Source of the DNA: JACDBE01 sp051002015
GTDB taxonomy: Bacteria > Actinomycetota > Acidimicrobiia > Spongiisociales > UBA5794
Assembly: GCA_051002015.1 (NCBI GenBank)
Contig: JBPCMS010000061.1
Span: forward strand, 1 to 7,992
Reading direction: 5' to 3'
DNA length: 7,992 bases
Within the stretch, counting starts at the first letter, position 1. Each line of letters starts with the position of its first letter. Shown here piece by piece: positions 1-6,753 of this stretch. The notes under the pieces were generated by a model. That model was not told the origin of the DNA. It saw only the letters and a program-made list of their open reading frames with translations, and made no database searches. The position numbers and the translations under genes are program-made.

Positions 1-813
1 CTCCTCGATCCGGGCGACCCGGTGCTCCACGTCATCGGCATCTCCGACCACGAGGGGCGGATCAAACCGTCGCGGCAGGCCAAGTTCCGCCAGGTCGAGG
101 AGTTCCTCCGCTCGTTGGAGGCAACCATGGAGGCGGCGGCAACCGCCGGGGCCCTGCCGCCCATCGGTCCCGACCGGCCGCTGCGGATCGTGGACCTCGG
201 ATGCGGCAACGCCTATCTCACGTTCGCCGCCTTCGCCTACCTGCAGAACGTCCGCCGCCTCCCGGTGGAGATGATCGGCATCGACGTCAGAGCCGAGTCT
301 CGGGAGCGGAACACCGAGCTCTCCGCCCAGCTCGGCTGGGACGGGCTCACCTTCGTTGCCGGCGCCATCGCCGACACCGACCTGGACGTCCCGCCCGATG
401 TCGTGCTCTCCCTGCACGCTTGCGACACCTCCACCGACGAGGCCCTGGCCCGCGCCGTCGGCTGGGAGGCGCCGGTCATCCTGGCGGCGCCGTGCTGCCA
501 CCACGACCTGCAGCGGCAGCTCAAGGACGCCGAGACCCCGACTCCCTACGGGCTGGTCATGCGGCACGGCATCCTCGGCGAGCGGCTGGCCGACGTCCTC
601 ACCGACGCCTTCCGGGCGGCGCTGCTCCGCTCGCGGGGCTACCGGGTGGAGGTCATCCAGTTCGTGGAGAGCCGGCACACCCCGCGCAACACCATGCTGC
701 GGGCGGTGCGCACCGGCGCCCCGCCGGCGGATGCCCTCGCCGCCGAGTACGACGAGATGGTCGCCGCCTGGGGTGTGCGCCCCGCCCTGGCCACCATGCT
801 CGGCCAGCCCTGA
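1..813 (+). CDS. Class I SAM-dependent methyltransferase, Methyltransf_32-like (5' partial)
   Basis: This reading frame is open from the first base, so the gene begins upstream of the window; 270 residues are visible. The GTG at 22 is probably internal, because the residues before it read smoothly into the same domain. Visible residues 63-74 (IVDLGCGNAYLT) form the glycine-rich SAM-binding motif I, and GIDV at 93-96 is the acidic end of strand 2. SLHACDTSTDEAL (137-149) and AAPCCHHDLQ (162-171) are signatures I associate with the Methyltransf_32 family, which also contains eukaryotic METTL25-type proteins. There is no NPPY motif, which argues against an N6-adenine or glutamine methyltransferase. 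The substrate is unknown; RNA or protein are both possible. The next gene lies 70 bases downstream on the same strand, so this gene may or may not share its transcript. Family assignment is fairly sure, function is not. Confidence 0.85.
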   Translation, partial: LLDPGDPVLHVIGISDHEGRIKPSRQAKFRQVEEFLRSLEATMEAAATAGALPPIGPDRPLRIVDLGCGNAYLTFAAFAYLQNVRRLPVEMIGIDVRAESRERNTELSAQLGWDGLTFVAGAIADTDLDVPPDVVLSLHACDTSTDEALARAVGWEAPVILAAPCCHHDLQRQLKDAETPTPYGLVMRHGILGERLADVLTDAFRAALLRSRGYRVEVIQFVESRHTPRNTMLRAVRTGAPPADALAAEYDEMVAAWGVRPALATMLGQP

Positions 814-823
814 CCAGGGGTGG
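804..823 (+). terminator. Weak hairpin at the end of the methyltransferase gene
   Basis: CCCT at 808-811 pairs with AGGG at 816-819 around a four-base loop. One mismatch outward, CCA (804-806) pairs with TGG (821-823). The hairpin spans the TGA stop at 811-813. No T-tract follows, so it would at best be a weak intrinsic terminator, and it could be chance in GC-rich DNA. Confidence 0.2.
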
Positions 824-869
824 TGGGGAGCACGGTTTCGACCATCCGGCCAAGCTAACGCCCCGTCAC

Positions 870-875
870 TACGCT
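870..875 (+). promoter_or_regulatory. Possible -10 element of a leaderless promoter for the aminotransferase
   Basis: TACGCT fits the actinobacterial TANNNT -10 pattern and ends eight bases before the ATG at 884. A transcript from it would start at or next to the start codon, giving a leaderless mRNA. In support, there is no Shine-Dalgarno sequence in front of this ATG. No convincing -35 hexamer is seen at 16-19 bases. Such hexamers occur by chance, so this is a suggestion only. Confidence 0.3.
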
Positions 876-883
876 CAGCGGCG

Positions 884-2056
884 ATGGAGTTCCGCCGGAT
901 CAACAACCTGCCCCCGTATGTCTTCGCCCAGGTCAACCAGCTCAAGGCCGAGGCGCGCCGGGCCGGCGAGGACATCGTCGACCTCGGATTCGGCAACCCC
1001 GACCTGCCCAGCGCCCCGTTCGTCGTCGACAAGCTGATCGAGGCCGCCCGCTCCGGGCGCAACCACGGCTATTCGTCCTCGCGGGGCCTGCCCAACCTGC
1101 GCAAGGCGGTGGCCGACCGCTACCGGCGCCGGTTCGGGGTGGAGATAGACCCCGAGCGCGAGGTCATCACCACCATCGGGGCCAAGGAGGGGCTGTCCCA
1201 TCTGATGTGGACGCTGGTCCAGCCGGGGGACGTCGCCCTGGTGCCCGAGCCCTCGTACCCGATCCACATCTACGCCGCCGCCCTCGCCGGCGCCGAGGCG
1301 AGACGGGTTCCGATCGGACCCACCGCCGACTTCTTCGAGGGCCTCGAGGAGGCCTTCCACGACTCGTGGCCCCGACCCAGGGTGATCCTCACCTCGTTCC
1401 CCCACAACCCCACCACGCGGTGCGTCGAGCTCGACTTCTTCGAGCGGCTGGTCCGGTTCGCTCGGGAATACGAGGTGATGCTGGTCCACGACTTCGCCTA
1501 CGCCGACATCGGCTTCGACGGCTACCGGCCCCCTTCGCTGCTCGAGGTGGTGGGGGCCAAGGAGGTCGGGGTCGAGCTGTACACGCTGTCGAAGAGCCAC
1601 TCGATGGCGGGGTGGCGGGTCGGGTTCGTGGTCGGTAACCCCGAGATGGTCGATGCCCTTGCCCAGCTCAAGTCCTACCTCGACTATGGGACGTTCCAAC
1701 CGATCCAGATCGCGGCGATCATCGCCCTCAACGAGGGCGACGAGTTCATCGACCAGGTCGACGCCGTGTACCAGCGGAGACGCAACACCCTGGTCGATGG
1801 GCTGGCTCGGGCCGGGTGGGAGGTGCCCCGGCCACGGGGGACGATGTTCGTGTGGGCCGACATCCCCGGAAGCTACGAGAAGGGATCGCTCGACTTCGCC
1901 ATCCATCTGCTCGACCGGGCCAAGGTGGCGGTGAGCCCCGGGATCGGCTTCGGTACCTCCGGCGACCGCCATGTCCGGTTCGCCCTGGTCGAGAACGAGC
2001 ACCGCATCACCCAGGCGGTGCGCGGCATCAGACGGGTCATGGACGAGTTGGCGTGA
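884..2056 (+). CDS. alaC: AlaC-like pyridoxal-phosphate aminotransferase (glutamate-pyruvate type)
   Basis: A 390-residue fold-type I aminotransferase that closely follows my recollection of E. coli AlaC along its whole length, including RINNLPPYVF near the N-terminus, YSSSRGLP (63-70), TIGAKEGLSHLM (97-108), PSYPIHIY (123-130) and SPGIGFG (351-357). The PLP-binding lysine is K237 in TLSKS. N175 (in FPHNPT), D203 and Y206 should contact the cofactor, and R365 in HVRFAL should bind the substrate carboxylate. AlaC moves an amino group between glutamate and pyruvate to make alanine; related enzymes act on aspartate or diaminopimelate precursors, so substrate is inferred. The ATG at 884 matches the family N-terminus; the frame stays open upstream only over the methyltransferase gene in another frame. 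The stop overlaps the GTG start of fabD, implying coupled translation with fatty-acid synthesis genes. The protein should be cytoplasmic and dimeric. Confidence 0.92.
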   Translation: MEFRRINNLPPYVFAQVNQLKAEARRAGEDIVDLGFGNPDLPSAPFVVDKLIEAARSGRNHGYSSSRGLPNLRKAVADRYRRRFGVEIDPEREVITTIGAKEGLSHLMWTLVQPGDVALVPEPSYPIHIYAAALAGAEARRVPIGPTADFFEGLEEAFHDSWPRPRVILTSFPHNPTTRCVELDFFERLVRFAREYEVMLVHDFAYADIGFDGYRPPSLLEVVGAKEVGVELYTLSKSHSMAGWRVGFVVGNPEMVDALAQLKSYLDYGTFQPIQIAAIIALNEGDEFIDQVDAVYQRRRNTLVDGLARAGWEVPRPRGTMFVWADIPGSYEKGSLDFAIHLLDRAKVAVSPGIGFGTSGDRHVRFALVENEHRITQAVRGIRRVMDELA

Positions 2057-2985
2057 CGATGGGCGGGACGACGTACGCCATGCTCTTCCCCGGTCAGGGA
2101 AGCCAGTTCGTCGGCATGGGGGCGGATGTGTTCGCCACCAGGGCCGATCTGCTGGTCGACCTCGCCGAGGAGGTGCTGGGCTGGTCGCTGGCGGATTTGT
2201 GCGCACAGGGCCCCGAGGACGAGCTGACCAGGACCGACCGGGCCCAGCCGGCGCTGTTCGCCGTCGGCTACGCCCTGTGGGAGGCGTGGCGGTTGCAGGC
2301 TCCCGCCCCGGTGGCCGCCGCCGGACACTCGCTCGGCGAGTACACCGCGCTGGCGGCGGCGGGAGCGGTCACCTTCGGCGACGGTCTCGGGCTGGTGGCC
2401 GCCCGCGGGTCGGCGATGGCGGCCGCCGCCGCCGCCACCGCCGGAGGCATGGCGGCGCTGCTCGGGGGCGACGCCGGGGCCGCCGAGGCCCTGGCGGCGG
2501 CGCGGCGCGCCATGGGGGGAGCACTGTGGGTGGCCAACGTCAACGCCCCCGGCCAGGTGGTCATCGCCGGCGGGCTCGACGACCTCGACTGGGCGGCGGC
2601 CAGCGCCGGGGACCATGGCATCAGGCGGGTGATCCCGCTCAAGGTGGCAGGGGCCTTCCACACCCCGCTGATGGCCCCCGCCGCAGAGGACCTGGGCCGC
2701 GCCCTGGCGGCGACGACGTTCTCGGCACCGGTCTTCGCGGTGTGGGGCAACGCTGACGCCGCCGCCGTCGAGGACCCGGTCGACGCCCTCACCCGTCAGC
2801 TGGTCTCGCCGGTCCGCTTCGCCGACAGCCTTACCGCCATCGGCGCCGCCGGTGTCGACACCTTCGTCCATATCGGCCCGGGAGATGTCACCGCAGGTTT
2901 GGCGCGACGCACCGTTCCGGACGCAACCGTCCACGTGGTCAGCTCGCTCGACGATATGGCGGCGGCGGCGGCCGCCGTACAATGA
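2053..2985 (+). CDS. fabD: Malonyl-CoA:ACP transacylase FabD
   Basis: FabD transfers malonate from CoA to acyl carrier protein, giving the extender unit for type II fatty-acid synthesis in the cytoplasm. The 310-residue product matches the usual length (309 in E. coli). Visible signatures are FPGQGSQ (12-18, oxyanion-hole glutamine Q15), GHSLGEY (91-97) with nucleophile S93, R118 in AARGSAM that binds the malonyl carboxylate, and H203 in AFHTP completing the Ser-His pair. The chosen GTG overlaps the aminotransferase stop (GTGA) and has GGACGAG five bases upstream. An in-frame ATG at 2059 would shorten the protein by two residues and cannot be excluded. Two alanine runs, near residues 122-130 and at the C-terminus (303-308), reflect GCG/GCC-rich DNA. 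The fabH gene follows after 26 bases. Confidence 0.96.
   Translation: MTMGGTTYAMLFPGQGSQFVGMGADVFATRADLLVDLAEEVLGWSLADLCAQGPEDELTRTDRAQPALFAVGYALWEAWRLQAPAPVAAAGHSLGEYTALAAAGAVTFGDGLGLVAARGSAMAAAAAATAGGMAALLGGDAGAAEALAAARRAMGGALWVANVNAPGQVVIAGGLDDLDWAAASAGDHGIRRVIPLKVAGAFHTPLMAPAAEDLGRALAATTFSAPVFAVWGNADAAAVEDPVDALTRQLVSPVRFADSLTAIGAAGVDTFVHIGPGDVTAGLARRTVPDATVHVVSSLDDMAAAAAAVQ
2960..2977 (+). other. Stable GC hairpin at the 3' end of fabD
   Basis: CGGCGGC (2960-2966) pairs perfectly with GCCGCCG (2971-2977) around the loop GGCG. It lies in the codons for the terminal alanine run, five bases before the fabD stop and 20 bases before the fabH ribosome-binding site. No T-tract follows, so it is not a typical terminator. 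It could slow ribosomes, stabilise the mRNA or simply result from alanine codons. Confidence 0.35.
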
Positions 2986-2997
2986 CCCCGAGCAAGC

Positions 2998-3005
2998 GAG
3001 GGGAG
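2998..3005 (+). promoter_or_regulatory. Ribosome-binding site that fixes the fabH start
   Basis: GAGGGGAG lies six bases before the ATG at 3012. It decides between two in-frame starts: the ATG at 2982, which overlaps the fabD stop, and the ATG at 3012, whose product begins where known FabH proteins begin. Confidence 0.75.
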
Positions 3006-3011
3006 CGCACC

Positions 3012-4091
3012 ATGCGTCGCGCCACGATCACCGGATGGGGCCGCTGTGTCCCGCCTGCGGTGCTGACCAACAGCGACCTGGCGACCGTCATGGACACCAG
3101 CGACGAGTGGATCAGCACCCGTACCGGGATCAAGGAACGGCGGATCACACACACGGAGACCTCGGACATGGCGGCGGTCGCAGGGCGCCACGCCCTGGCC
3201 GCAGCCGGGCTCGAGCCCGAGCAGATCGACCTGCTCGTCCTGGCCACCTGCACCCCCGACCGGATCATCCCCTCGGCCGCCAGCTACGTGCAGCCCAAGC
3301 TCGGGCTCAGCAACGCCGCCTGTATGGACGTCAACGCCGCCTGCAGCGGCTTCGTCTACGGCATGGCGCTCGCCAACGGGATGATCGCCGCCGGCAGCTT
3401 CTCCAAGATCCTGCTCATCGGCGCCGAGAAGCTGTCCATGCTGCTCGACGTCGACGAGCGCTCCACCGCCGTCCTCTTCGGCGACGGCGCCGGCGCCGTC
3501 GTGATCGAACCCTCCGAGGACGACGAGGGGGTGCTCTCGCTGACCCTGGGAACGGACGGCGGTCTGGCCGACAAGCTCACCGTCTCCGGCTTCGGCACCG
3601 AGCGGCTCGACAAGGACAAGGAACACTTCCGGCTGGTGATGGATGGCCAGGAGGTGTTCCGCCACGCCGTCACCCAGATGGGCGATGCGGCCGCCCGGGT
3701 CATCGCCGATGCCGGGCTCGAGCTCGACGACATCGACCTGTTGATCCCGCACCAGGCAAACACCAGGATCATCGACGCCACCGCCCGCCGGCTCAAGATG
3801 CCGTACGAGAAGGTATTCCTCAACATCGCCAGCTACGGCAACACCTCGGCGGCGAGCATCCCCATCGCCCTCTCCGAGGCGATCGAGCTGGGCAGGGTCA
3901 GGCCGGGCGCCAACCTGGTGATGGTCGCCTTCGGGGGCGGGCTCACCTGGGGAGCGCTCGTCCTCCGATTCGGTTCGCGGGTGACCCCGCTCGCCATGTC
4001 GAACGCGGCGCTTCCCCCCACCGACCAGAGCGGTCTCGAGCTGCTCGCCGAGGTGCAGGAAGAGCGGCGGAGACGTCGGGGCGTGGCTTGA
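3012..4091 (+). CDS. fabH: Beta-ketoacyl-ACP synthase III FabH
   Basis: FabH starts fatty-acid synthesis by condensing an acyl-CoA primer with malonyl-ACP. The 359-residue product carries the thiolase-fold triad C111 (in NAACSGF), H247 (in PHQAN) and N277 (in GNTSA), plus DTSDEWISTRTGI (28-40), FGDGAGAVV (156-164) and FGGGLTWG (307-314). The start at 3012 matches the family N-terminus and has a strong ribosome-binding site; the in-frame ATG at 2982 would add ten unlikely residues. I86 aligns with E. coli F87, a residue shaping the primer pocket. Most FabH proteins end just after the GGGxTWG motif. This one continues for about 40 residues, including NAALPPTDQSGLELL and an arginine run. I think similar tails exist in some actinobacterial homologues. 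The primer (acetyl, branched or longer) cannot be read from the sequence. Its stop overlaps the fabG TTG start. Confidence 0.95.
   Translation: MRRATITGWGRCVPPAVLTNSDLATVMDTSDEWISTRTGIKERRITHTETSDMAAVAGRHALAAAGLEPEQIDLLVLATCTPDRIIPSAASYVQPKLGLSNAACMDVNAACSGFVYGMALANGMIAAGSFSKILLIGAEKLSMLLDVDERSTAVLFGDGAGAVVIEPSEDDEGVLSLTLGTDGGLADKLTVSGFGTERLDKDKEHFRLVMDGQEVFRHAVTQMGDAAARVIADAGLELDDIDLLIPHQANTRIIDATARRLKMPYEKVFLNIASYGNTSAASIPIALSEAIELGRVRPGANLVMVAFGGGLTWGALVLRFGSRVTPLAMSNAALPPTDQSGLELLAEVQEERRRRRGVA
3482..3501 (+). repeat. Perfect 20-base palindrome inside fabH
   Basis: The 20 bases are their own exact reverse complement, centred on GGCGCCGGCGCC at 3486-3497. They encode the conserved GDGAGAV segment of FabH, so codon choice in a Gly-Ala rich motif is the simplest cause. 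Confidence 0.6.
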
Positions 4092-4819
4092 GCCGAGTTG
4101 CCCTGGTCACCGGTGGCTCGCGCGGCATCGGGCGAGCCATCGCCAAGACGCTGGCCGCAGACGGCCACCGCGTCGCCGTCAACTACGCCTCCAACGCCAC
4201 CGCCGCCGACGAGGTGGTTGCCGAGATAGCCGCCGCCGGTGGCGAGGCGGTCGCCGTCCGCGGCGACGTCGCCTCGTCCGACTCGGTGACGGATCTGTTC
4301 ACCCAGGTGGCGGCGCGGTTCGGCCCGGTCGAGATCCTGGTCAACAACGCCGGCATCACCAGGGACCACCTGATGATGCGGATGTCCGAGGAGAGCTGGG
4401 ACGAGGTCATCGCCACCAACCTCACCTCGAACTTCCTCTGCTCCAAGGCGGCGCTGCGTTCGATGGTCAGGCGTCGGTGGGGCCGGATCATCTGCATCAG
4501 CTCGGCGGCGGGCATCCACGGCAACCCCGGGCAGACCAACTACGCCGCCGCCAAGGCCGGGATCATCGGGCTCGCCAAATCGCTGGCCAAGGAGGTGGGC
4601 TCGCGCGGGATCACGGTGAACGTGGTCGCCCCGGGGTTCATCCGCACCGATCTCACCGCAGCCCTCGGGGAGATGGCGGAGGCGCAGACGGGGCGGATCG
4701 CCCTCGGGAGGCTGGGCGGCCCGGAGGAGATCGCATCGGCCGTCGGCTATCTTGCCTCCGACGGTGCGTCGTACATCACCGGCCAGACGATCGTCGTCGA
4801 CGGCGGGCTGGCACTCTGA
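4088..4819 (+). CDS. fabG: 3-oxoacyl-ACP reductase FabG
   Basis: FabG reduces beta-ketoacyl-ACP to the 3-hydroxyacyl form with NADPH, the first reduction of each elongation cycle. The 243-residue short-chain dehydrogenase has the nucleotide-binding TGGSRGIG (8-15), NNAG (86-89), and the catalytic tetrad N111, S139, Y152 and K156 (Y152 and K156 in NYAAAK). VNVVAPGFIRTDLT (177-190) and the C-terminal GQTIVVDGG are typical of FabG rather than other SDR proteins, and length equals E. coli FabG (244). The start is TTG at 4088, overlapping the fabH stop as TTGA. No ATG or GTG lies in frame at a position that would give a family-like N-terminus; the frame is open upstream only across fabH in a different frame. 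Translation is therefore probably coupled to fabH. The acpP gene follows after 23 bases. Confidence 0.95.
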   Translation: MSRVALVTGGSRGIGRAIAKTLAADGHRVAVNYASNATAADEVVAEIAAAGGEAVAVRGDVASSDSVTDLFTQVAARFGPVEILVNNAGITRDHLMMRMSEESWDEVIATNLTSNFLCSKAALRSMVRRRWGRIICISSAAGIHGNPGQTNYAAAKAGIIGLAKSLAKEVGSRGITVNVVAPGFIRTDLTAALGEMAEAQTGRIALGRLGGPEEIASAVGYLASDGASYITGQTIVVDGGLAL

Positions 4820-4828
4820 ATCAACGCC

Positions 4829-4835
4829 AAGGAGG
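4829..4835 (+). promoter_or_regulatory. Consensus ribosome-binding site of acpP
   Basis: AAGGAGG lies seven bases before the ATG at 4843. It is the closest match to the anti-Shine-Dalgarno sequence among the genes here and fits the need for a large amount of acyl carrier protein. Confidence 0.8.
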
Positions 4836-4842
4836 CGACCCC

Positions 4843-5088
4843 ATGGATCGTGCCGACATCGAGGCCAAGCTCATCGACCTGCTGGTCGATGAGCTGGGGC
4901 TGGAGCGCGACAACATCACCCCCGAGGCCAGGTTCGAAGAGGATCTCGACGTCGACTCGCTCGGTGTGGTCGAGATGTTGATGGCGCTCGAGGACAACTT
5001 CGGGGTCAAGATCCCCGACGACGAAGCCGAGACCATCACCACCGTCTCCCAGGCCGTCGACGTGGTGGCGTCCAAGCTGAACGGCTGA
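4843..5088 (+). CDS. acpP: Acyl carrier protein AcpP
   Basis: This 81-residue, strongly acidic four-helix protein carries growing acyl chains between the enzymes encoded around it. S39 in the DSL motif (38-40) is the attachment site for 4'-phosphopantetheine, added by a holo-ACP synthase not encoded here. EEDLDVDSLGVVEMLMALE covers the end of loop I and helix II, the main docking surface for Fab enzymes. KIPDDEAETITTV (56-68) matches the helix III region. The ATG has a consensus ribosome-binding site, unlike the neighbours with overlapping starts. Its place between fabG and fabF is common in FAS II operons and argues that this is the fatty-acid ACP rather than a polyketide carrier. Confidence 0.97.
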   Translation: MDRADIEAKLIDLLVDELGLERDNITPEARFEEDLDVDSLGVVEMLMALEDNFGVKIPDDEAETITTVSQAVDVVASKLNG

Positions 5089-5092
5089 CCGG

Positions 5093-6327
<1,235 letters not shown>

Positions 6328-6337
<10 letters not shown>

Positions 6338-6362
6338 GCGGGCCCGGTTCAGCGCTTCGGCG
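6328..6362. terminator. Hairpin between convergent operons, possible bidirectional terminator
   Basis: CTGAGC (6334-6339) pairs with GTTCAG (6347-6352), with one G-T pair, around a loop that contains part of the palindrome CGGGCCCG. An outer stem pairs CGCCG (6328-6332) with CGGCG (6358-6362) across an unequal internal loop. It covers the stop codons of fabF and the minus-strand gene. No T-tract is visible on either side, so intrinsic termination is uncertain. Confidence 0.3.
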
Positions 6363-6753
6363 GATCGACCGGGTCCTGCGACGGGGGAGCGTTCTGGCGG
6401 TACTCGTCGAAAGACCGTGCCACCAGGGCGACCACCATCCCGGTGCCGATCAGGGCGCCGATCCCTGAGGCGGCGCCACCGGTGAACTCGAGCGCCACAC
6501 ACGAGCCGGGGCGGCACAGGGCGGCGACCACGCTCTGCCCGACCACGACACCGGCGGCGGTCGCCACAGCCACCACCAGGGTTACCAGGGGACGTATCCG
6601 TGCGGCTCCGGCGGCGAGCCCGGCCGCCAGCCCGAACCCTCCGCCGATGACGGCCCCGATCGAGCCGCCCACCAGCCGGCCGCACCCGGCGGCGACCGCG
6701 GTCACCAGCAGGACGACCAGCACATCGCCGCTCCTGGAGGTGCCGTCGCTCAT
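6349..6753 (-). CDS. Small glycine-rich membrane protein of unknown function
   Basis: I do not recognise this 134-residue protein. It seems to have about four membrane segments, near residues 8-24, 29-49, 54-76 and 96-113. The second is very rich in glycine and alanine (GGSIGAVIGGGFGLAAG), like a glycine-zipper packing helix. Between the third and fourth segments is CRPGSC (80-85), two cysteines that could form a disulfide or bind a metal. The C-terminus (114-134) is polar and proline-rich and probably lies in the cytoplasm. The frame stays open further upstream, but that part is arginine- and proline-rich shadow sequence. The ATG at 6753 overlaps the upstream stop by four bases (ATGA) and has GGAAGG four bases before it. 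Operon position suggests it works with the upstream membrane protein. Confidence 0.72.
   Translation of the reverse strand: MSDGTSRSGDVLVVLLVTAVAAGCGRLVGGSIGAVIGGGFGLAAGLAAGAARIRPLVTLVVAVATAAGVVVGQSVVAALCRPGSCVALEFTGGAASGIGALIGTGMVVALVARSFDEYRQNAPPSQDPVDPPKR

Noticed and set aside
356..883. Upstream extension of the aminotransferase frame
   Set aside because: It overlaps the methyltransferase gene in another frame and is Pro/Arg/Ser-rich; homology begins at the ATG at 884.
875..2206. Minus-strand open frame of 443 codons opposite the aminotransferase
   Set aside because: The plus strand encodes a clear full-length aminotransferase. The antisense product is low complexity and matches no family I know.
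2407..2445. Alanine run in FabD as a possible repeat expansion or frameshift
   Set aside because: The flanking FabD motifs remain in frame on both sides and the total length is normal, so this is GC-biased coding of a helix region.
1873..2982. Minus-strand open frame of 369 codons opposite fabD
   Set aside because: Antisense to fabD with all catalytic residues intact; composition is typical of a shadow frame.
2982..3011. fabH start at the ATG overlapping the fabD stop
   Set aside because: It would add ten polar residues not seen in FabH, while the ATG at 3012 has a strong ribosome-binding site and the family N-terminus.
2796..3752. Minus-strand open frame of 318 codons opposite fabD and fabH
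   Set aside because: Antisense to two certain genes and without recognisable domains.
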